A stretch of DNA of 64,000 nt from Arthrobacter livingstonensis (GTDB lineage Bacteria; Actinomycetota; Actinomycetes; Actinomycetales; Micrococcaceae), in the NCBI RefSeq assembly GCF_003219815.1, contig NZ_QJVD01000024.1, forward strand, positions 1 to 64,000, in the 5' to 3' direction. The position numbers and the translations under genes were made by a program. Positions 1 to 9,898 of this stretch are shown in pieces; the first letter of the stretch is position 1; every line of letters begins with the position of its first letter. The notes beneath the pieces were generated by a model, which saw nothing but the letters and a program-made list of their open reading frames with translations, did not search any database and had not been told where the DNA came from.

Positions 1-672
1 TGCTGCCCAAAAACGCCAAGCCACCAAAAATTGAGATCCAACCGCTCACCAAACCGGATCGGTGGAATGAGGCTAAGCGCCTAATGACTCCACACAGCTT
101 GACAATTTTCGGTAAAAGATGACTTGGGTCCGAAATGGCCCTGACCTGTGGGACATAACCGCAGGTCAGGGGTCTTTTGTGCCCCGGGCCGGACTCGAAC
201 CGGCTGCCAAGAGAATCTCAGGGTTTGGACGTCATTGGGTGCTGATGGCTATCAAAATCGGCGTATTTTCAGGAATTGTCGGTCTTTTTGTCGACTATGA
301 CATGTCAGCGATCGCCGTGGTTTTCGGTTGAATTAGATGGGCAAAAAGATGAGTGGCACTGCTGAGGCCTTTGACGTTGTCGGGGCTTGACCGCGAAATC
401 TGTGAAAGCAGGTTCATTGTCGCTCCGACGAGGGGCCGAGTTGGGGGCTGTCCGTGCGTACCATTTCACGCCTGAGGCATGGTTGGACTGGAAGCTGCCC
501 TACGTCAGGCTGGGGCGCGACCTTTCGTGATTCCACAGATATTGCCACGGTCACTTCAATTCAAGCAATGAGCGCTCTCGTGACTAGCCCTCCCTACGGG
601 GAGCTTCTCATGGCCGCTAACGGTCAATCCATATGTGTAGGCAATGTTCTGGCCGTGGGGAGAATCAGCAGG
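1..672. other. Gene-poor left edge containing integration-site repeat A
   Basis: I see no convincing gene here. Short open frames exist on both strands but lack a ribosome binding site and resemble no family I know. The main content is repeat copy A (141-440), which carries a tRNA 3' end. The Fic gene terminates at 673 on the minus strand, so this stretch also holds its 3' flank. Confidence 0.6.
141..440 (-). repeat. Direct repeat copy A with tRNA 3'-end sequence (putative att site)
   Basis: Read on the minus strand, 219-180 gives a T-arm (GCCGG, loop TTCGAGT, CCGGC) and an acceptor 3' strand CCGGGGC followed by AC. An inverted repeat (TGACCTGTGG / CCGCAGGTCA) lies just beyond at about 142-167, where a tRNA terminator would be. 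No matching 5' half (acceptor GCCCCGG, D-arm) is present, so this is not a complete tRNA. The same arrangement recurs at 18701 and 43489, with a conserved AT-richer flank. The pattern is typical of sites left by tRNA-targeting integrases. Copy A is the most diverged, and its right limit is approximate. Confidence 0.6.
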
Positions 673-1884
673 TTACCCGCGGACTCGTTTTCCCGCACGC
701 AGCGCGAACTCGTCTAGGGCCTCGATGATGGGCGGCGCTATCCATACTTTGCGTCCCTTGATGTGACTGCTTGGCCTGAGTGCGCCGAGGGATTCCAGAG
801 TCGAGATGTTTCGATAGGCCGAGCTTGAGGACTGGCCTGTGAGCTCTATCAGCATCTCAGCCGTCAGTGCAGGCTCACGCATCAGTAGGTCAACCGTCCA
901 ACGCAAGCTTTCACTTGGATTGTGTGGCAGCGTCGCATAAATGCCTGTCTGGGCATCGCGGATACTTGCGGCCAACGCCCTGCCGTTGTCCGTGGCGGAA
1001 AAAGTTGACTCGGCGAACATCTCGGTTATCGTTTCTGGATTTCCGCTCTGATAAGTGCCCAGTGCTTCAAAGTAGGATTTCGTGTTTGCCAGCAGGCCCG
1101 AGGAGAGGGGGATGATGACCTTCTCGGTGACGCCCTTGTTTCGCAGCAGGGCGCTGACGATGGCCCGACCGGTGCGGCCATTGCCGTCGGGGAAGGGGTG
1201 GATTGTCTCGAACTGAGCATGGGCAATGGCCGCCAGGGTCAGGACGGGAATATCGTCGCGCTGGATGAACTCCACCAGATCGGCCATGGCTGCTTTGATG
1301 GTTTCATGCCGGGGAGGGACAAAGCTTGCCGAGTGGGGTGAATTTCCCCCGATCCAGACAGGCTGGGTGCGCAGTCGGCCGGCGATTTCGGGCAGAGTCG
1401 CCTCCAGCAAGGCCCGGTGCATGGACAAGATATTGTCCATGCTGATGAAGTCTGAGAGGTCGATGGCTGCTCGCATTGCGGTGACATTGGAGGCAATCAG
1501 CGATGCGTTCGTGCTCGAGTGATCCCCAAGTTGGGCCAGCGCAATCTTTTTCGCGCCAGCAGTGAGATTCTCAATTTCCGAGCTGGCCGCGGACTCACTG
1601 CGTAGTAGAAGTGCTGCGAAGGGTGCAGCATCTTCACCGAGGTCGCGGTCGAAGCGCACCATGTCGATAGTTGCCTCTTCGACCAGTGCTGCCACGGAAC
1701 TGCTGATGAAAGGTTGGCTGTGGGCAATGGGTGGCACCACGGCAGCCTGGTAGGGGCCCCGGGCCATCAGCCGTTGACGCCGGGAAGCGCTGGCATCGGG
1801 CGTGCCGGCCCACTGGACTTCCTCGGAACCGATGGCTGGCCAAGGGCTTTGAACCTGGTCCGTTGATATGCGTGGCGGGTTCAT
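673..1884 (-). CDS. Fic family protein (predicted adenylyltransferase) with C-terminal winged helix
   Basis: Predicted to transfer AMP from ATP to a hydroxyl side chain of a target protein. Residues 229-240 read HPFPDGNGRTGR, a full Fic motif with catalytic His, phosphate-binding Gly-Asn-Gly and terminal Arg. Upstream, SSEIEN (101-106) fits the S/T-x-x-x-E-G/N inhibitory helix, so activity is probably held in check in cis. The last ~100 residues look like a winged-helix DNA-binding domain, common in long bacterial Fic proteins. I start at the ATG at 1884 because GAGGAGG lies six bases upstream; the frame stays open further without a better start. No partner antitoxin gene is adjacent, consistent with the built-in inhibitory helix. 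The target is unknown. Confidence 0.9.
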   Translation of the reverse strand: MNPPRISTDQVQSPWPAIGSEEVQWAGTPDASASRRQRLMARGPYQAAVVPPIAHSQPFISSSVAALVEEATIDMVRFDRDLGEDAAPFAALLLRSESAASSEIENLTAGAKKIALAQLGDHSSTNASLIASNVTAMRAAIDLSDFISMDNILSMHRALLEATLPEIAGRLRTQPVWIGGNSPHSASFVPPRHETIKAAMADLVEFIQRDDIPVLTLAAIAHAQFETIHPFPDGNGRTGRAIVSALLRNKGVTEKVIIPLSSGLLANTKSYFEALGTYQSGNPETITEMFAESTFSATDNGRALAASIRDAQTGIYATLPHNPSESLRWTVDLLMREPALTAEMLIELTGQSSSSAYRNISTLESLGALRPSSHIKGRKVWIAPPIIEALDEFALRAGKRVRG

Positions 1885-2762
1885 ACCGTCCTCCTCATTG
1901 GAATCCACAAGCGTTGGATTCCCAATATTATCTGGTCCTGGGAAAATGGACACCCTGTCTTCCCAGATTCCTGTGTACCAAGACGTGATTCAAGCGCGGC
2001 GGCTCTTGCTCGTGCGTGGGGGATCCAGCGTCGCTACACCGGTTACACCACCTGCAGGTATTCTCCCTCCGCGACATACTCAGCAGGCAGCGAATGAGGA
2101 ATGCGCACCTGAAGGCCTTGTCTTGAAGGCCAACGATGCGTTGGCGGAGTTGAAGAGCGGCATGCGGGACTCGGTGCTTAAGCCTGGGCTCGAGAAGGCC
2201 ACCAACTGCTTGGACGGTGTGGATCCACCCGGAACCGCAGAAGGTCAACCGTGCTGGGCGCCTGATCGTAGTAGGCCCGTTGACGACATGAAATCCGGTT
2301 GTTTGGGTAGCCAGAGTGCGAACTGAAAGATGCTGTTTCAAGAACGAAACGGTCGGCATCACGAACCGTGCCGTATTGAACCAGGGCCGAAAGAAACGGG
2401 CCCTTCCGACCGAGTGCCTGCGCAGAATTTCGACGTCATGTCTCCCTTCCCGCTGCATCCCAGGAAAGCTACGTGACCAAGGGCTTCATGCCCGCTTCTG
2501 AGGCGTGGCCTGGCCTGGCGAGCCTTGCAGGATGCAAATGGGCGATCGGCGCAGGGCTATGTAAGTGGCCTTGGCGCATACTTGGCTACCCAAATTGCTG
2601 GCCCATTAAGGTGGTGAAGCGGCAGGATACTTAGCCCGCAAATGGTCGGAAATTAACTGATGAAACACAGCTTTGCGGGAGTACCTCTGCGTGAGTGACG
2701 GATCGACGCGCAGATCTGCTGCTCGTCCGCCTACCCGGGGGGCGTATGTTGCCCTGAATAGT

Positions 2763-2774
2763 CCACCCGGGTGG
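2763..2774. promoter_or_regulatory. Perfect 12-bp palindrome upstream of the carboxylase operon
   Basis: CCACCCGGGTGG is a perfect palindrome 125 bases before the first carboxylase start. Related CTACCC and CCACCC strings lie on either side (about 2732 and 2800). It could be an operator for a local regulator such as the LuxR-type protein, but nothing ties it to one. Confidence 0.3.
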
Positions 2775-2824
2775 GTAGTAGCCGGCCACCCTGCGTGCTG
2801 GGCGAAACTGGCACCAGTCCTCAA

Positions 2825-2840
2825 TGTGGCTTGCATCACT
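2825..2840 (+). promoter_or_regulatory. Candidate Crp/GlxR-type binding site
   Basis: TGTGGCTTGCATCACT matches the TGTGA-N6-TCACA pattern of Crp/GlxR sites at four of five bases in each arm. It lies 58 bases upstream of the carboxylase operon start, a sensible place for carbon-status control of a catabolic operon. The match is short and could be chance. Confidence 0.35.
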
Positions 2841-2898
2841 TTTAGTCGCTGAGGCATTCGACTAGTGTCACCTCGCCGCAACCTACAAAGGAGAATCA

Positions 2899-4827
2899 AT
2901 GGAACGGCTCATTAACATCGACAACGGTGGGACGCTGACCGACATCTGTGTCTGGGATGGTGAGGAGTTCTCGTTTACGAAGACCCTCACCACGCCCTTT
3001 GACTTGTCGCAGTGTCTCTTTGATGGGATGGCCAAGGCCTCTACGGACATCTTCGGTGAAGAAGATCTTCCGCGGCTTTTGCATTCGACGCGACACATCC
3101 GGTATTCGACCACGCAGGGCACCAATGCGCTGGTGGAGCGTAAGGGTCCGCAGATTGGCGTTCTCACTGATAGCCCGACGCTGGCGGAGGAGCTGCGGAC
3201 GGGGGATGCGTCGGCTGAGTTGTTTGATGATCTTGTTGGTTCGCGCGTTGCGGTGATTGATACGGATCGGGATCTGGAGGAACTGTCCCAAGACATTGTC
3301 AGGCAGGTCAACCGACTGACCACTGACGGTGCTGCTCGATTGGTCATCGCGACGGCGGACAGGGAGAAGGAGCGCACTGTTAAAGGTGTTCTATTGCGGA
3401 AGTTTCCGCGTCATCTCCTGGGTTCGGTCCCGATTCTTTTCACTTGGGAGTTCACTCCTGATGCTGTGCGCGGTCGTCGTGTGTGGTCCGGGATTATCAA
3501 CTCTTTCCTGCATCCGACGATGGAGCGTTTCCTCTACAACGCCGAGCACCGGCTCCGCGATCACAAGGTCAAGAACCCGCTGCTCATTTACCGCAACGAC
3601 GGAGCCTCGTCGCGAGTGGCGAAGTCGGTTGCACTGAAGACATACTCGTCGGGTCCGCGTGGTGGTCTTGAGGGGACGAAGGCACTCTCCAGCGCCTATG
3701 GGCTTGAACATGTCTTGATGATCGACGTTGGCGGGACCACAACCGATGTGGGGTCGGTGAAGAATTCGACAATTTCGACAGACCGCCGGGGTTCGATTCG
3801 GGGCGTCCCGGTTTCATTTGAGATGAGCAACGTTCACTCCTCCGGTGTGGGCGGTAGTTCCGTCATTGCCCTGCGCAACGGTGTTATTACGGTGGGGCCG
3901 GAAAGCGTCGGGGCTGCTCCGGGGCCGGCGTGTTTTGGTTTTGGCGGCAAACAGGCAACCATCACCGACGTCAATCTTTTGCTAGGTGTCCTAGACCCTG
4001 ACACCTATCTTGACGGCGGTTTCAGCCTTGATGCCCAGCGGTCACGGGCGGTGATCACTGAGGTTATTGCCGGGCCGTTGGGGATATCACTTGAAGAGGC
4101 TCTGATCAGAATGGAGGCTGCGTACTTCGAGCGCATGTCAACGTCATTCGCCGATGATGTTGTCGATGCGGAGACCACGACGGTAGCCGCTTTCGGAGGT
4201 GCCGGCCCCATGAGCGCTTGTGGTGCTGCCCGGATAGCCGGTGTGCGCCGGGTACTCGTGCCGAGGATGGCAGCGGTGTTCTCAGCCTTCGGAATTGGGT
4301 TTTCGGACATCGCGCAGACGTATGAGGCCAACATTGCCGGGTTGTCCGCTGACGAGTTTGCCGCAACCAAGACGCGGCTGCGGGAGCGGGCGACTCGAGA
4401 CATGTTCCAGGAAGGTCATGAGATTGGCGAGTGTCGGCTCGAGTGGAGTGTAGTTCAGGAGGACGCTGAGGGTCAGCTGTTGTCCGAAGATTCCTACTCC
4501 GAGTCTGATCCGCAGCCGAGCGTCAGCGCACATCACGCGATGCTGACTCTGACGGCCCGATTCGAACTGCCTCACGCGAGGATTCCGCAGGCCGAAGCGA
4601 CGGAGAAATCGCCTGCTGTCTCTTCCTCAACCCGCAAGGTACGTTCCACGGCCGGGCAGGTCGATGAGGTTCCCGTTTTCGACCTGGGCACCCAAAACGC
4701 GGGAGCGACGGCGGCGGGACCGGCCATCGTTGAGGGCCCCTACTTCACCGCCAGGGTTCCGCAGGGATGGAAGTTCGACGTGACAGTGGCCGGGGATCTC
4801 ATGCTCACGGACACCATTCAGAACTGA
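2899..4827 (+). CDS. Hydantoinase/oxoprolinase (HyuA) family ketone carboxylase subunit
   Basis: First gene of the carboxylase operon; 642 residues. The N-terminus has the ASKHA phosphate motif NIDNGGTLTD (about residues 6-15), and a second phosphate loop, MIDVGGTTTDVG, lies near 275. Both are typical of the ATP-binding subunit of N-methylhydantoinase, acetone carboxylase and acetophenone carboxylase, which phosphorylates a carbonyl oxygen or bicarbonate. It is shorter than the second HyuA paralogue at 5341 and diverged from it, so the complex probably has two unequal alpha-type subunits, as in acetophenone carboxylase. The start has a strong AAAGGAG ten bases upstream. The gamma-type gene follows after 42 bases. 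Substrate cannot be read from the sequence. Confidence 0.85.
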   Translation: MERLINIDNGGTLTDICVWDGEEFSFTKTLTTPFDLSQCLFDGMAKASTDIFGEEDLPRLLHSTRHIRYSTTQGTNALVERKGPQIGVLTDSPTLAEELRTGDASAELFDDLVGSRVAVIDTDRDLEELSQDIVRQVNRLTTDGAARLVIATADREKERTVKGVLLRKFPRHLLGSVPILFTWEFTPDAVRGRRVWSGIINSFLHPTMERFLYNAEHRLRDHKVKNPLLIYRNDGASSRVAKSVALKTYSSGPRGGLEGTKALSSAYGLEHVLMIDVGGTTTDVGSVKNSTISTDRRGSIRGVPVSFEMSNVHSSGVGGSSVIALRNGVITVGPESVGAAPGPACFGFGGKQATITDVNLLLGVLDPDTYLDGGFSLDAQRSRAVITEVIAGPLGISLEEALIRMEAAYFERMSTSFADDVVDAETTTVAAFGGAGPMSACGAARIAGVRRVLVPRMAAVFSAFGIGFSDIAQTYEANIAGLSADEFAATKTRLRERATRDMFQEGHEIGECRLEWSVVQEDAEGQLLSEDSYSESDPQPSVSAHHAMLTLTARFELPHARIPQAEATEKSPAVSSSTRKVRSTAGQVDEVPVFDLGTQNAGATAAGPAIVEGPYFTARVPQGWKFDVTVAGDLMLTDTIQN

Positions 4828-4869
4828 CCATTGCACCACTATTTGTTAGAAGAACAGGTGAGACAAAGC

Positions 4870-5325
4870 ATGCGCATTCCAATGACTGAATATCTGATCA
4901 TCGACCTCGACACTGAGCGCTGGACGTGCAAGGTCTGCGACCACGACCTCGGCGATGCGAGAGGCAACTACAAGGAAGGGACCCTTGTCTACGACAGGGA
5001 CCCGAGGGACATCCACCAGTCCATTTTGGACCCGGAGAAGTACGAATTCACGTTTGCGCCGGATCCCACGTTTTGCCGGATTCTAGAGTTCTACTGTCCC
5101 GGGTGTGGGACTCAGCTGGAGACCGAGTACGTGCCGCCAGGACACCCGCCGACAGTGGACATGCTGTGGGATATTGACTCGCTCCGCGAAAAGTGGACCG
5201 AACGTGGAACGGACCCTGCGTCCGTCATCAACTACGGACCAGGTGAAGAGGCAGTTGCCGATTTCAGCCCGGCCCTTGGTTCCTACAACAGCCTTTCCTC
5301 GTCAGCCCCCCATTCGCACAGCTAA
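4870..5325 (+). CDS. Acetone carboxylase gamma-type small subunit
   Basis: This 151-residue protein resembles the acetone carboxylase gamma subunit family (AcxC, usually ~150-170 residues). It carries two paired-cysteine motifs, CKVC near residue 19 and CPGC near residue 77, likely a zinc- or metal-binding knuckle. It also has the family-like stretch with YEFTFAPDPTF. It sits between the two HyuA-type genes, as expected for one multisubunit enzyme. I use the ATG at 4870, preceded by AGGTGAG; an earlier in-frame ATG at 4831 sits almost on the previous stop and lacks a good site. The last ~25 residues are Ser-rich and probably disordered. The gene ends 15 bases before the next subunit. Confidence 0.85.
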   Translation: MRIPMTEYLIIDLDTERWTCKVCDHDLGDARGNYKEGTLVYDRDPRDIHQSILDPEKYEFTFAPDPTFCRILEFYCPGCGTQLETEYVPPGHPPTVDMLWDIDSLREKWTERGTDPASVINYGPGEEAVADFSPALGSYNSLSSSAPHSHS

Positions 5326-5340
5326 AGGAAACCACTGGTC

Positions 5341-7467
5341 ATGAAACGAATTTCCGTTGACATCGGCGGTACATTTACCGACTGTTTTTTCGCCTGGGAT
5401 GATGTGTATGTCGAAGCGAAAGCGCTGACAACCCACCACAATCTGGCCCAAGGTTTTAACGAAGCCCTGGATCTTGCCTGCTCTCGGGCCGGCCTGAACC
5501 GAGACCTGGTGCTGGCCGAGGTTGATTCGGTGCGTTATGCCACAACGCTGGGTACCAATGCCCTCATTGAAGGCAAGGGTCCACGTGTCGGCGCCCTGGT
5601 CACTCACGGTTTTGAGGACACCATCCCGCTGTCTCGCGGTCGGGGCTACGGTGAGGGGCTGGACCCGTCCAAGCAGCAGAACATGCCCGACGCCACCCGC
5701 CCCGATCCGCTGGTTCCCCGTGCGCTGATTCGCTCAGTGAAGGAACGAATTAACTCTGCGGGCAAAGTCGTGGTGGGACTCATGGAAGAAGACGTTCGCA
5801 TGCAGGTCCGCGAATTGGTCGACGCCGGGGCGGAAGCTTTGGTCGTTTCGTTGGTCAACTCCACCGAAAATCCGATCCACGAACAGCAGATTCTGGACAT
5901 CATTCTGGACGAGTACCCCGCTCATGAACTAGGCGCCATTCCGGTTCTGCTGGGCAGCCAGGTTTCGGGGCGGAAGGGCGAATATGTTCGAGCGACCTCA
6001 ACCATAGTTGACGCTTTTCTGCACGAGATCATGTTCCACGCGCTGGGGCAGCTGTCCAATAACCTGCGGGGTTCCGGTTATGACAAGCCCATGCTGGTTA
6101 TCCACAACTCCGGCGGCATGGCGCAGTCGAATTCCACCGACGCACTGCAAACCATTCACTCCGGCCCGATTGCCGGCGTAGGTGCAGCTCAGCACCTGGC
6201 CGACAGCACCGGGTTGGGGAACGTGATCTCCACGGACATGGGCGGAACGTCCTTTGACATTGGCCTTGTCCCCGAGGGTGGTGTAAAGCACTACGACTTC
6301 CAGCCGACCATCGGCCGCTGGTTGGTGTCTGTGCCGATGATCCACTTGCTGACACTCGGCGCCGGGGGTGGTTCGATCGCCAGTTATGACAGGATCCACC
6401 ATTCGGTGCAGATTGGGCCTGAATCGGCTGGTTCAGATCCGGGGCCGGCATGTTATGACCGAGGGGGGCTGCGCCCGACGGTCACCGACGCGGACTTGGT
6501 GCTGGGCTATCTGGACCCGGATAACTACGCCAACGGCTTCATCAAGTTGAACAAGAAGCGCTCCGTGTACGCCCTCGATGAGGTCCTTTCCGATGAGCTG
6601 GATATGGACACCATTGAGGTGGCCAAGATCGTCAAGAACGCAGTGGATGAGCAGATGGCCATCGGCATGTCGAAGGAACTGCGCGTGCGGGGATACCTGC
6701 CGGAAGACTTCACCATGCTGGCCTACGGGGGCAACGGCCCGCTCCACGCTTGCGGGATCGCTGATCACGCTGGTATCAAACGGATCCTTGCCCCACCCTT
6801 TTCCTCGGTATTTTCGGCGTGTGGTGCAGGCAATATGAAGCCACTTCACATCCATGAGCGCGGCTCCCACGTGGTCCTTTACAACCCCACGGACCGCAGC
6901 CTGTACAACACCTTCGATGAGCTGAACCAGGTCATCGAGGAACTGGAGGGCAGGGGCAAAGGGGACCTGGTCCGGCAGGGTTACAACCCTGCCGATATCC
7001 GTCACAGCCTGGAAATGGATCTGCGCTACGGCAATCAGCTGGTCACCACGGCTGTCGTCTTCGACATCAACCGAGTCAACGGCGTCGCCGATGTTCTTCA
7101 CCTCATTCGCACCTTCTCGGACATCTACGGCCAACGCTATGGCGTTGGCAGCCAGGCACCGGAGGCCGGCATCAGGGCACAGACCGTTCGAGTGTCCTCT
7201 TTCGTGGATGGGGACGTGGTGAAATTCGATTCAATCGAATCGGGGCATGACAGGACCATGCCGAAGCCAGTGGGCACTCGGCAGGTGCATTTCGTGAAGA
7301 TTGATGGCGCCGTTGATACGCCTGTCTACGACGAGGAGTCGTTGCACCACCAGCACGTCATCCACGGCCCAGCCATCGTAACCACGGAAAACACCACCTT
7401 CCTGGTGGAGCCGTCGTGGCGTCTTGAACCGACGCCGCAAGGTGCCGTTTGGTTCCTCAAGGACTGA
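5341..7467 (+). CDS. HyuA-type subunit of acetone/acetophenone carboxylase-like enzyme
   Basis: This 708-residue protein has the ASKHA nucleotide-binding fold: SVDIGGTFTD at residues 4-13 and STDMGGTSFDIG near 297. Length and motifs fit the beta subunit of acetone carboxylase (about 717 residues) and the ATP-binding subunits of acetophenone carboxylase. It should catalyse ATP-dependent phosphorylation during ketone carboxylation in the cytosol. It is the second HyuA paralogue in the operon and the fuller of the two. The RBS is a modest GGAAA before the ATG. The HyuB-type subunit follows after 58 bases. Confidence 0.88.
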   Translation: MKRISVDIGGTFTDCFFAWDDVYVEAKALTTHHNLAQGFNEALDLACSRAGLNRDLVLAEVDSVRYATTLGTNALIEGKGPRVGALVTHGFEDTIPLSRGRGYGEGLDPSKQQNMPDATRPDPLVPRALIRSVKERINSAGKVVVGLMEEDVRMQVRELVDAGAEALVVSLVNSTENPIHEQQILDIILDEYPAHELGAIPVLLGSQVSGRKGEYVRATSTIVDAFLHEIMFHALGQLSNNLRGSGYDKPMLVIHNSGGMAQSNSTDALQTIHSGPIAGVGAAQHLADSTGLGNVISTDMGGTSFDIGLVPEGGVKHYDFQPTIGRWLVSVPMIHLLTLGAGGGSIASYDRIHHSVQIGPESAGSDPGPACYDRGGLRPTVTDADLVLGYLDPDNYANGFIKLNKKRSVYALDEVLSDELDMDTIEVAKIVKNAVDEQMAIGMSKELRVRGYLPEDFTMLAYGGNGPLHACGIADHAGIKRILAPPFSSVFSACGAGNMKPLHIHERGSHVVLYNPTDRSLYNTFDELNQVIEELEGRGKGDLVRQGYNPADIRHSLEMDLRYGNQLVTTAVVFDINRVNGVADVLHLIRTFSDIYGQRYGVGSQAPEAGIRAQTVRVSSFVDGDVVKFDSIESGHDRTMPKPVGTRQVHFVKIDGAVDTPVYDEESLHHQHVIHGPAIVTTENTTFLVEPSWRLEPTPQGAVWFLKD

Positions 7468-7525
7468 CCATGAGCACACCATCCCACGACCTTCCAGCAC
7501 TAACCATTGAAGGAGCCTGATAGCA

Positions 7526-9856
7526 ATGACGCTTACAGTAAATGAAACCAGCAACGCCAGCGGCGGCGACGAAGCGTCGAAGCCGCTCACTGACCAGGAA
7601 CAGGAATGGGTCGACCAGTTCATGGACGAAACCACCCTCTTCCTGGGGCCCGATCCTGCCATCATGCGCAGCCACCAGATCACCTCGCGTTCGGCCTACG
7701 AGGAGGAGTGCATCGCCAAGGGCATTGACCCGATCCAGATTGACCGGATCCGCAAGCGCCTTGCTGGCGCACTGGATGAGGGTTACGAAATGTGCGAGGC
7801 GATGGGCGCGGCCCCCGGGGCCAAGTGGGGGGACCTGACGACGGCGATCTACACCGCGGAGGGCGATGTTACCTACCTCTCCTGTCACGGCGTGATCGCG
7901 TTCTCCGCAATCTTGCACCACCCCATCCGGTACATCATGAAGTACTGGAAGGACGAGCCGACCGTCGGAATCAACCCCGGCGACGGATTCATTCACAATG
8001 ATGCCCGGTACGGTAACGTCCACAACACGGACCAGTCGATGATCACGCCGATCATGCGTGACGGGCAGATCATCGCGTGGGTGGCTGCCACCATCCACGA
8101 AGGGGAGAACGGTGCCTGCGAGCCCGGCGGCATGCCGTCCGGTTCAGAAACCCCGTTCGATGACGGCCTGCGGATGTCCCCGTTTAAGATCGTTGAGAAG
8201 GGAGAGTTGCGCCGTGACCTGCTGACTTTCCTGCAGCACTCGGTCCGCGACCCCAAACTGCAACTAGCCGATTTGAAGGTGAAGATCGGTGCGGTGCAGC
8301 GGATCCAGGAACGTGTGGACAGCATCATCGACGAGGTCGGGATCGAGACCTTCGTTGCAGCCCTGCGTGTCACGGTCGAAGACGTTGAGCAAGAAGTCAA
8401 GCGGCGCATCAGTGAATTGCCCGACGGCACCGTGACGTTCAACCAGTTCATGGACTCGACGTTGAAGGAAAACATCTTGATCAAGTTTGCCTGCAAGGTG
8501 ACCGTCAAGGGTGAGAACATGACGGTTGACCTGCGGGGGACAGGACCGGAAATCCTCAACCGCGCCATCAACTCACCATTGTGTTCGGTTAAGTCGATGA
8601 TGATGCAGGCGATCCTCGCGTTCTGGTGGCCAGATTTGCCACGGTGTACCTCGGCCATGTCTCCGATTGACATCATCTCTGATGAACATACGTGGGCCGA
8701 CGCCGGATATGACGCGCCGATGGGGCAGTCGCTACAGGCATCGTTTCGTGGTTTCTCGGCTCTGCAGACCGCGTTTGCGAAAATGCAGTTCTCCAACCCG
8801 GAGAAGTTCTCCAACGTTTTGGCGCCTTGGTTCAACCAGATCAACACGTTCCTTTGGGGCGGGTTGACACAACATGGGGATCAGGTGGGCAACTTGTGTG
8901 CTGACCTTAATGGGATGGGTGGTGGTGCCAAGGCCTTCCGCGACGGTGAGGATGCCGTCTCGCCGTTGTTCTGTGCGATGGCGGACACCGCTGAGCAGGA
9001 AGTCATGGAGGAGGAGGTTCCCTTCATGCAGTTGGTGAGTAAGCGGATCGTTCGTGACAACCAGGGCTTCGGCAAGAACAGCGGTGGCATGGGGTACGAG
9101 ATGATCGTGGCCGCCGAGGGAACTCCAATGTGGGGCTTCATGACGGTGACCTCGGGCTCGAAGTTCTCCTCGGTCACCGGCATGTTTGGTGGCTACGGTT
9201 GCAGCACCAACCCGTTGGCCATGGTTAAGGGCATCAACATCTATGACATTATCCGCAAGGATTCCAGCCAATTTGACTTGTCCATGGAGCGGATCATGAA
9301 TGACCAGCCTTATGAGGGTGGTAAATATACGACGGCGCACATGGGCTTGCAGTTTGACGTCGCCAAGGACGGTGAGCTCTATATGATCGCTCAAGGTTCC
9401 GGTGGCGGTTACGGTGATGTGCTGGAGCGCGATCCGGAATCCGTGGCCAAGGACCTGGAACTGGGACGTATCTCCGCTCACGTGGCCACCACCATCTATG
9501 GTGTGGTCTGGGATGCTGAGACGTTTGTTGTCGACGAGGAGGCCACGCGCCAGCTTCGCCACGATGCGCGCCAGGCACGGCTCTCCCGTGGCAAGCCGTA
9601 CAAGGAATTCCTGGAGTCCTATGTCCAAATCGAGCCTCCGAAGGACCTGCTGTACTACGGTTCCTGGGGTGATGAAACGGACGAGCTGACGGCCACGCAC
9701 TTCACCAGCAATGGTCCGGAGAGGGTGAAGGCGACGGTAGACAAGCTGCCGCTGATCATGATTCCGGATCGCCGTGAAGTGAAGATCGAGAAGCTCGAGG
9801 AGCGGATCCGCGAATTGGAGACCAAGCACAACGAAGTCGTCCAGCGCCGGGCTTAG
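7526..9856 (+). CDS. HyuB-type subunit of acetone/acetophenone carboxylase-like enzyme
   Basis: A 776-residue member of the hydantoinase B family, the subunit that binds the phosphorylated ketone and carboxyphosphate. Its length equals that of the acetone carboxylase alpha subunit as I remember it. Family-like stretches include DGFIHNDARYGNVHNTDQ (about 152-169) and the Gly-rich region GMGGGAKAFRDGEDAVSP. The histidines in the first stretch are candidate metal ligands; acetone carboxylase uses Mn. The C-terminus ends in a charged helix rich in Glu, Lys and Arg, probably a short coiled coil. AAGGAGCC precedes the ATG. A strong hairpin separates this gene from the next, which may lower downstream expression. 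Confidence 0.88.
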   Translation: MTLTVNETSNASGGDEASKPLTDQEQEWVDQFMDETTLFLGPDPAIMRSHQITSRSAYEEECIAKGIDPIQIDRIRKRLAGALDEGYEMCEAMGAAPGAKWGDLTTAIYTAEGDVTYLSCHGVIAFSAILHHPIRYIMKYWKDEPTVGINPGDGFIHNDARYGNVHNTDQSMITPIMRDGQIIAWVAATIHEGENGACEPGGMPSGSETPFDDGLRMSPFKIVEKGELRRDLLTFLQHSVRDPKLQLADLKVKIGAVQRIQERVDSIIDEVGIETFVAALRVTVEDVEQEVKRRISELPDGTVTFNQFMDSTLKENILIKFACKVTVKGENMTVDLRGTGPEILNRAINSPLCSVKSMMMQAILAFWWPDLPRCTSAMSPIDIISDEHTWADAGYDAPMGQSLQASFRGFSALQTAFAKMQFSNPEKFSNVLAPWFNQINTFLWGGLTQHGDQVGNLCADLNGMGGGAKAFRDGEDAVSPLFCAMADTAEQEVMEEEVPFMQLVSKRIVRDNQGFGKNSGGMGYEMIVAAEGTPMWGFMTVTSGSKFSSVTGMFGGYGCSTNPLAMVKGINIYDIIRKDSSQFDLSMERIMNDQPYEGGKYTTAHMGLQFDVAKDGELYMIAQGSGGGYGDVLERDPESVAKDLELGRISAHVATTIYGVVWDAETFVVDEEATRQLRHDARQARLSRGKPYKEFLESYVQIEPPKDLLYYGSWGDETDELTATHFTSNGPERVKATVDKLPLIMIPDRREVKIEKLEERIRELETKHNEVVQRRA

Positions 9857-9898
9857 GCCCTGCAGCATCCGCTGGGTACCACCTACTAAGTCACTATC

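Larger units (their letters stand above)
1885..2898. other. About 1 kb without a supported gene
   Basis: Several open frames on both strands span 1868-2500, but none has a ribosome binding site, plausible codon use or a family signature. They may be decayed coding sequence. The last ~150 bases form the promoter region of the carboxylase operon, with a palindrome at 2763 and a Crp-like site at 2825. Confidence 0.55.

Noticed and set aside
1928-2458. Minus-strand open frame of 176 codons
   Set aside because: No ribosome binding site, Arg/Cys/His-rich composition and no family resemblance; likely a chance frame in GC-rich DNA.
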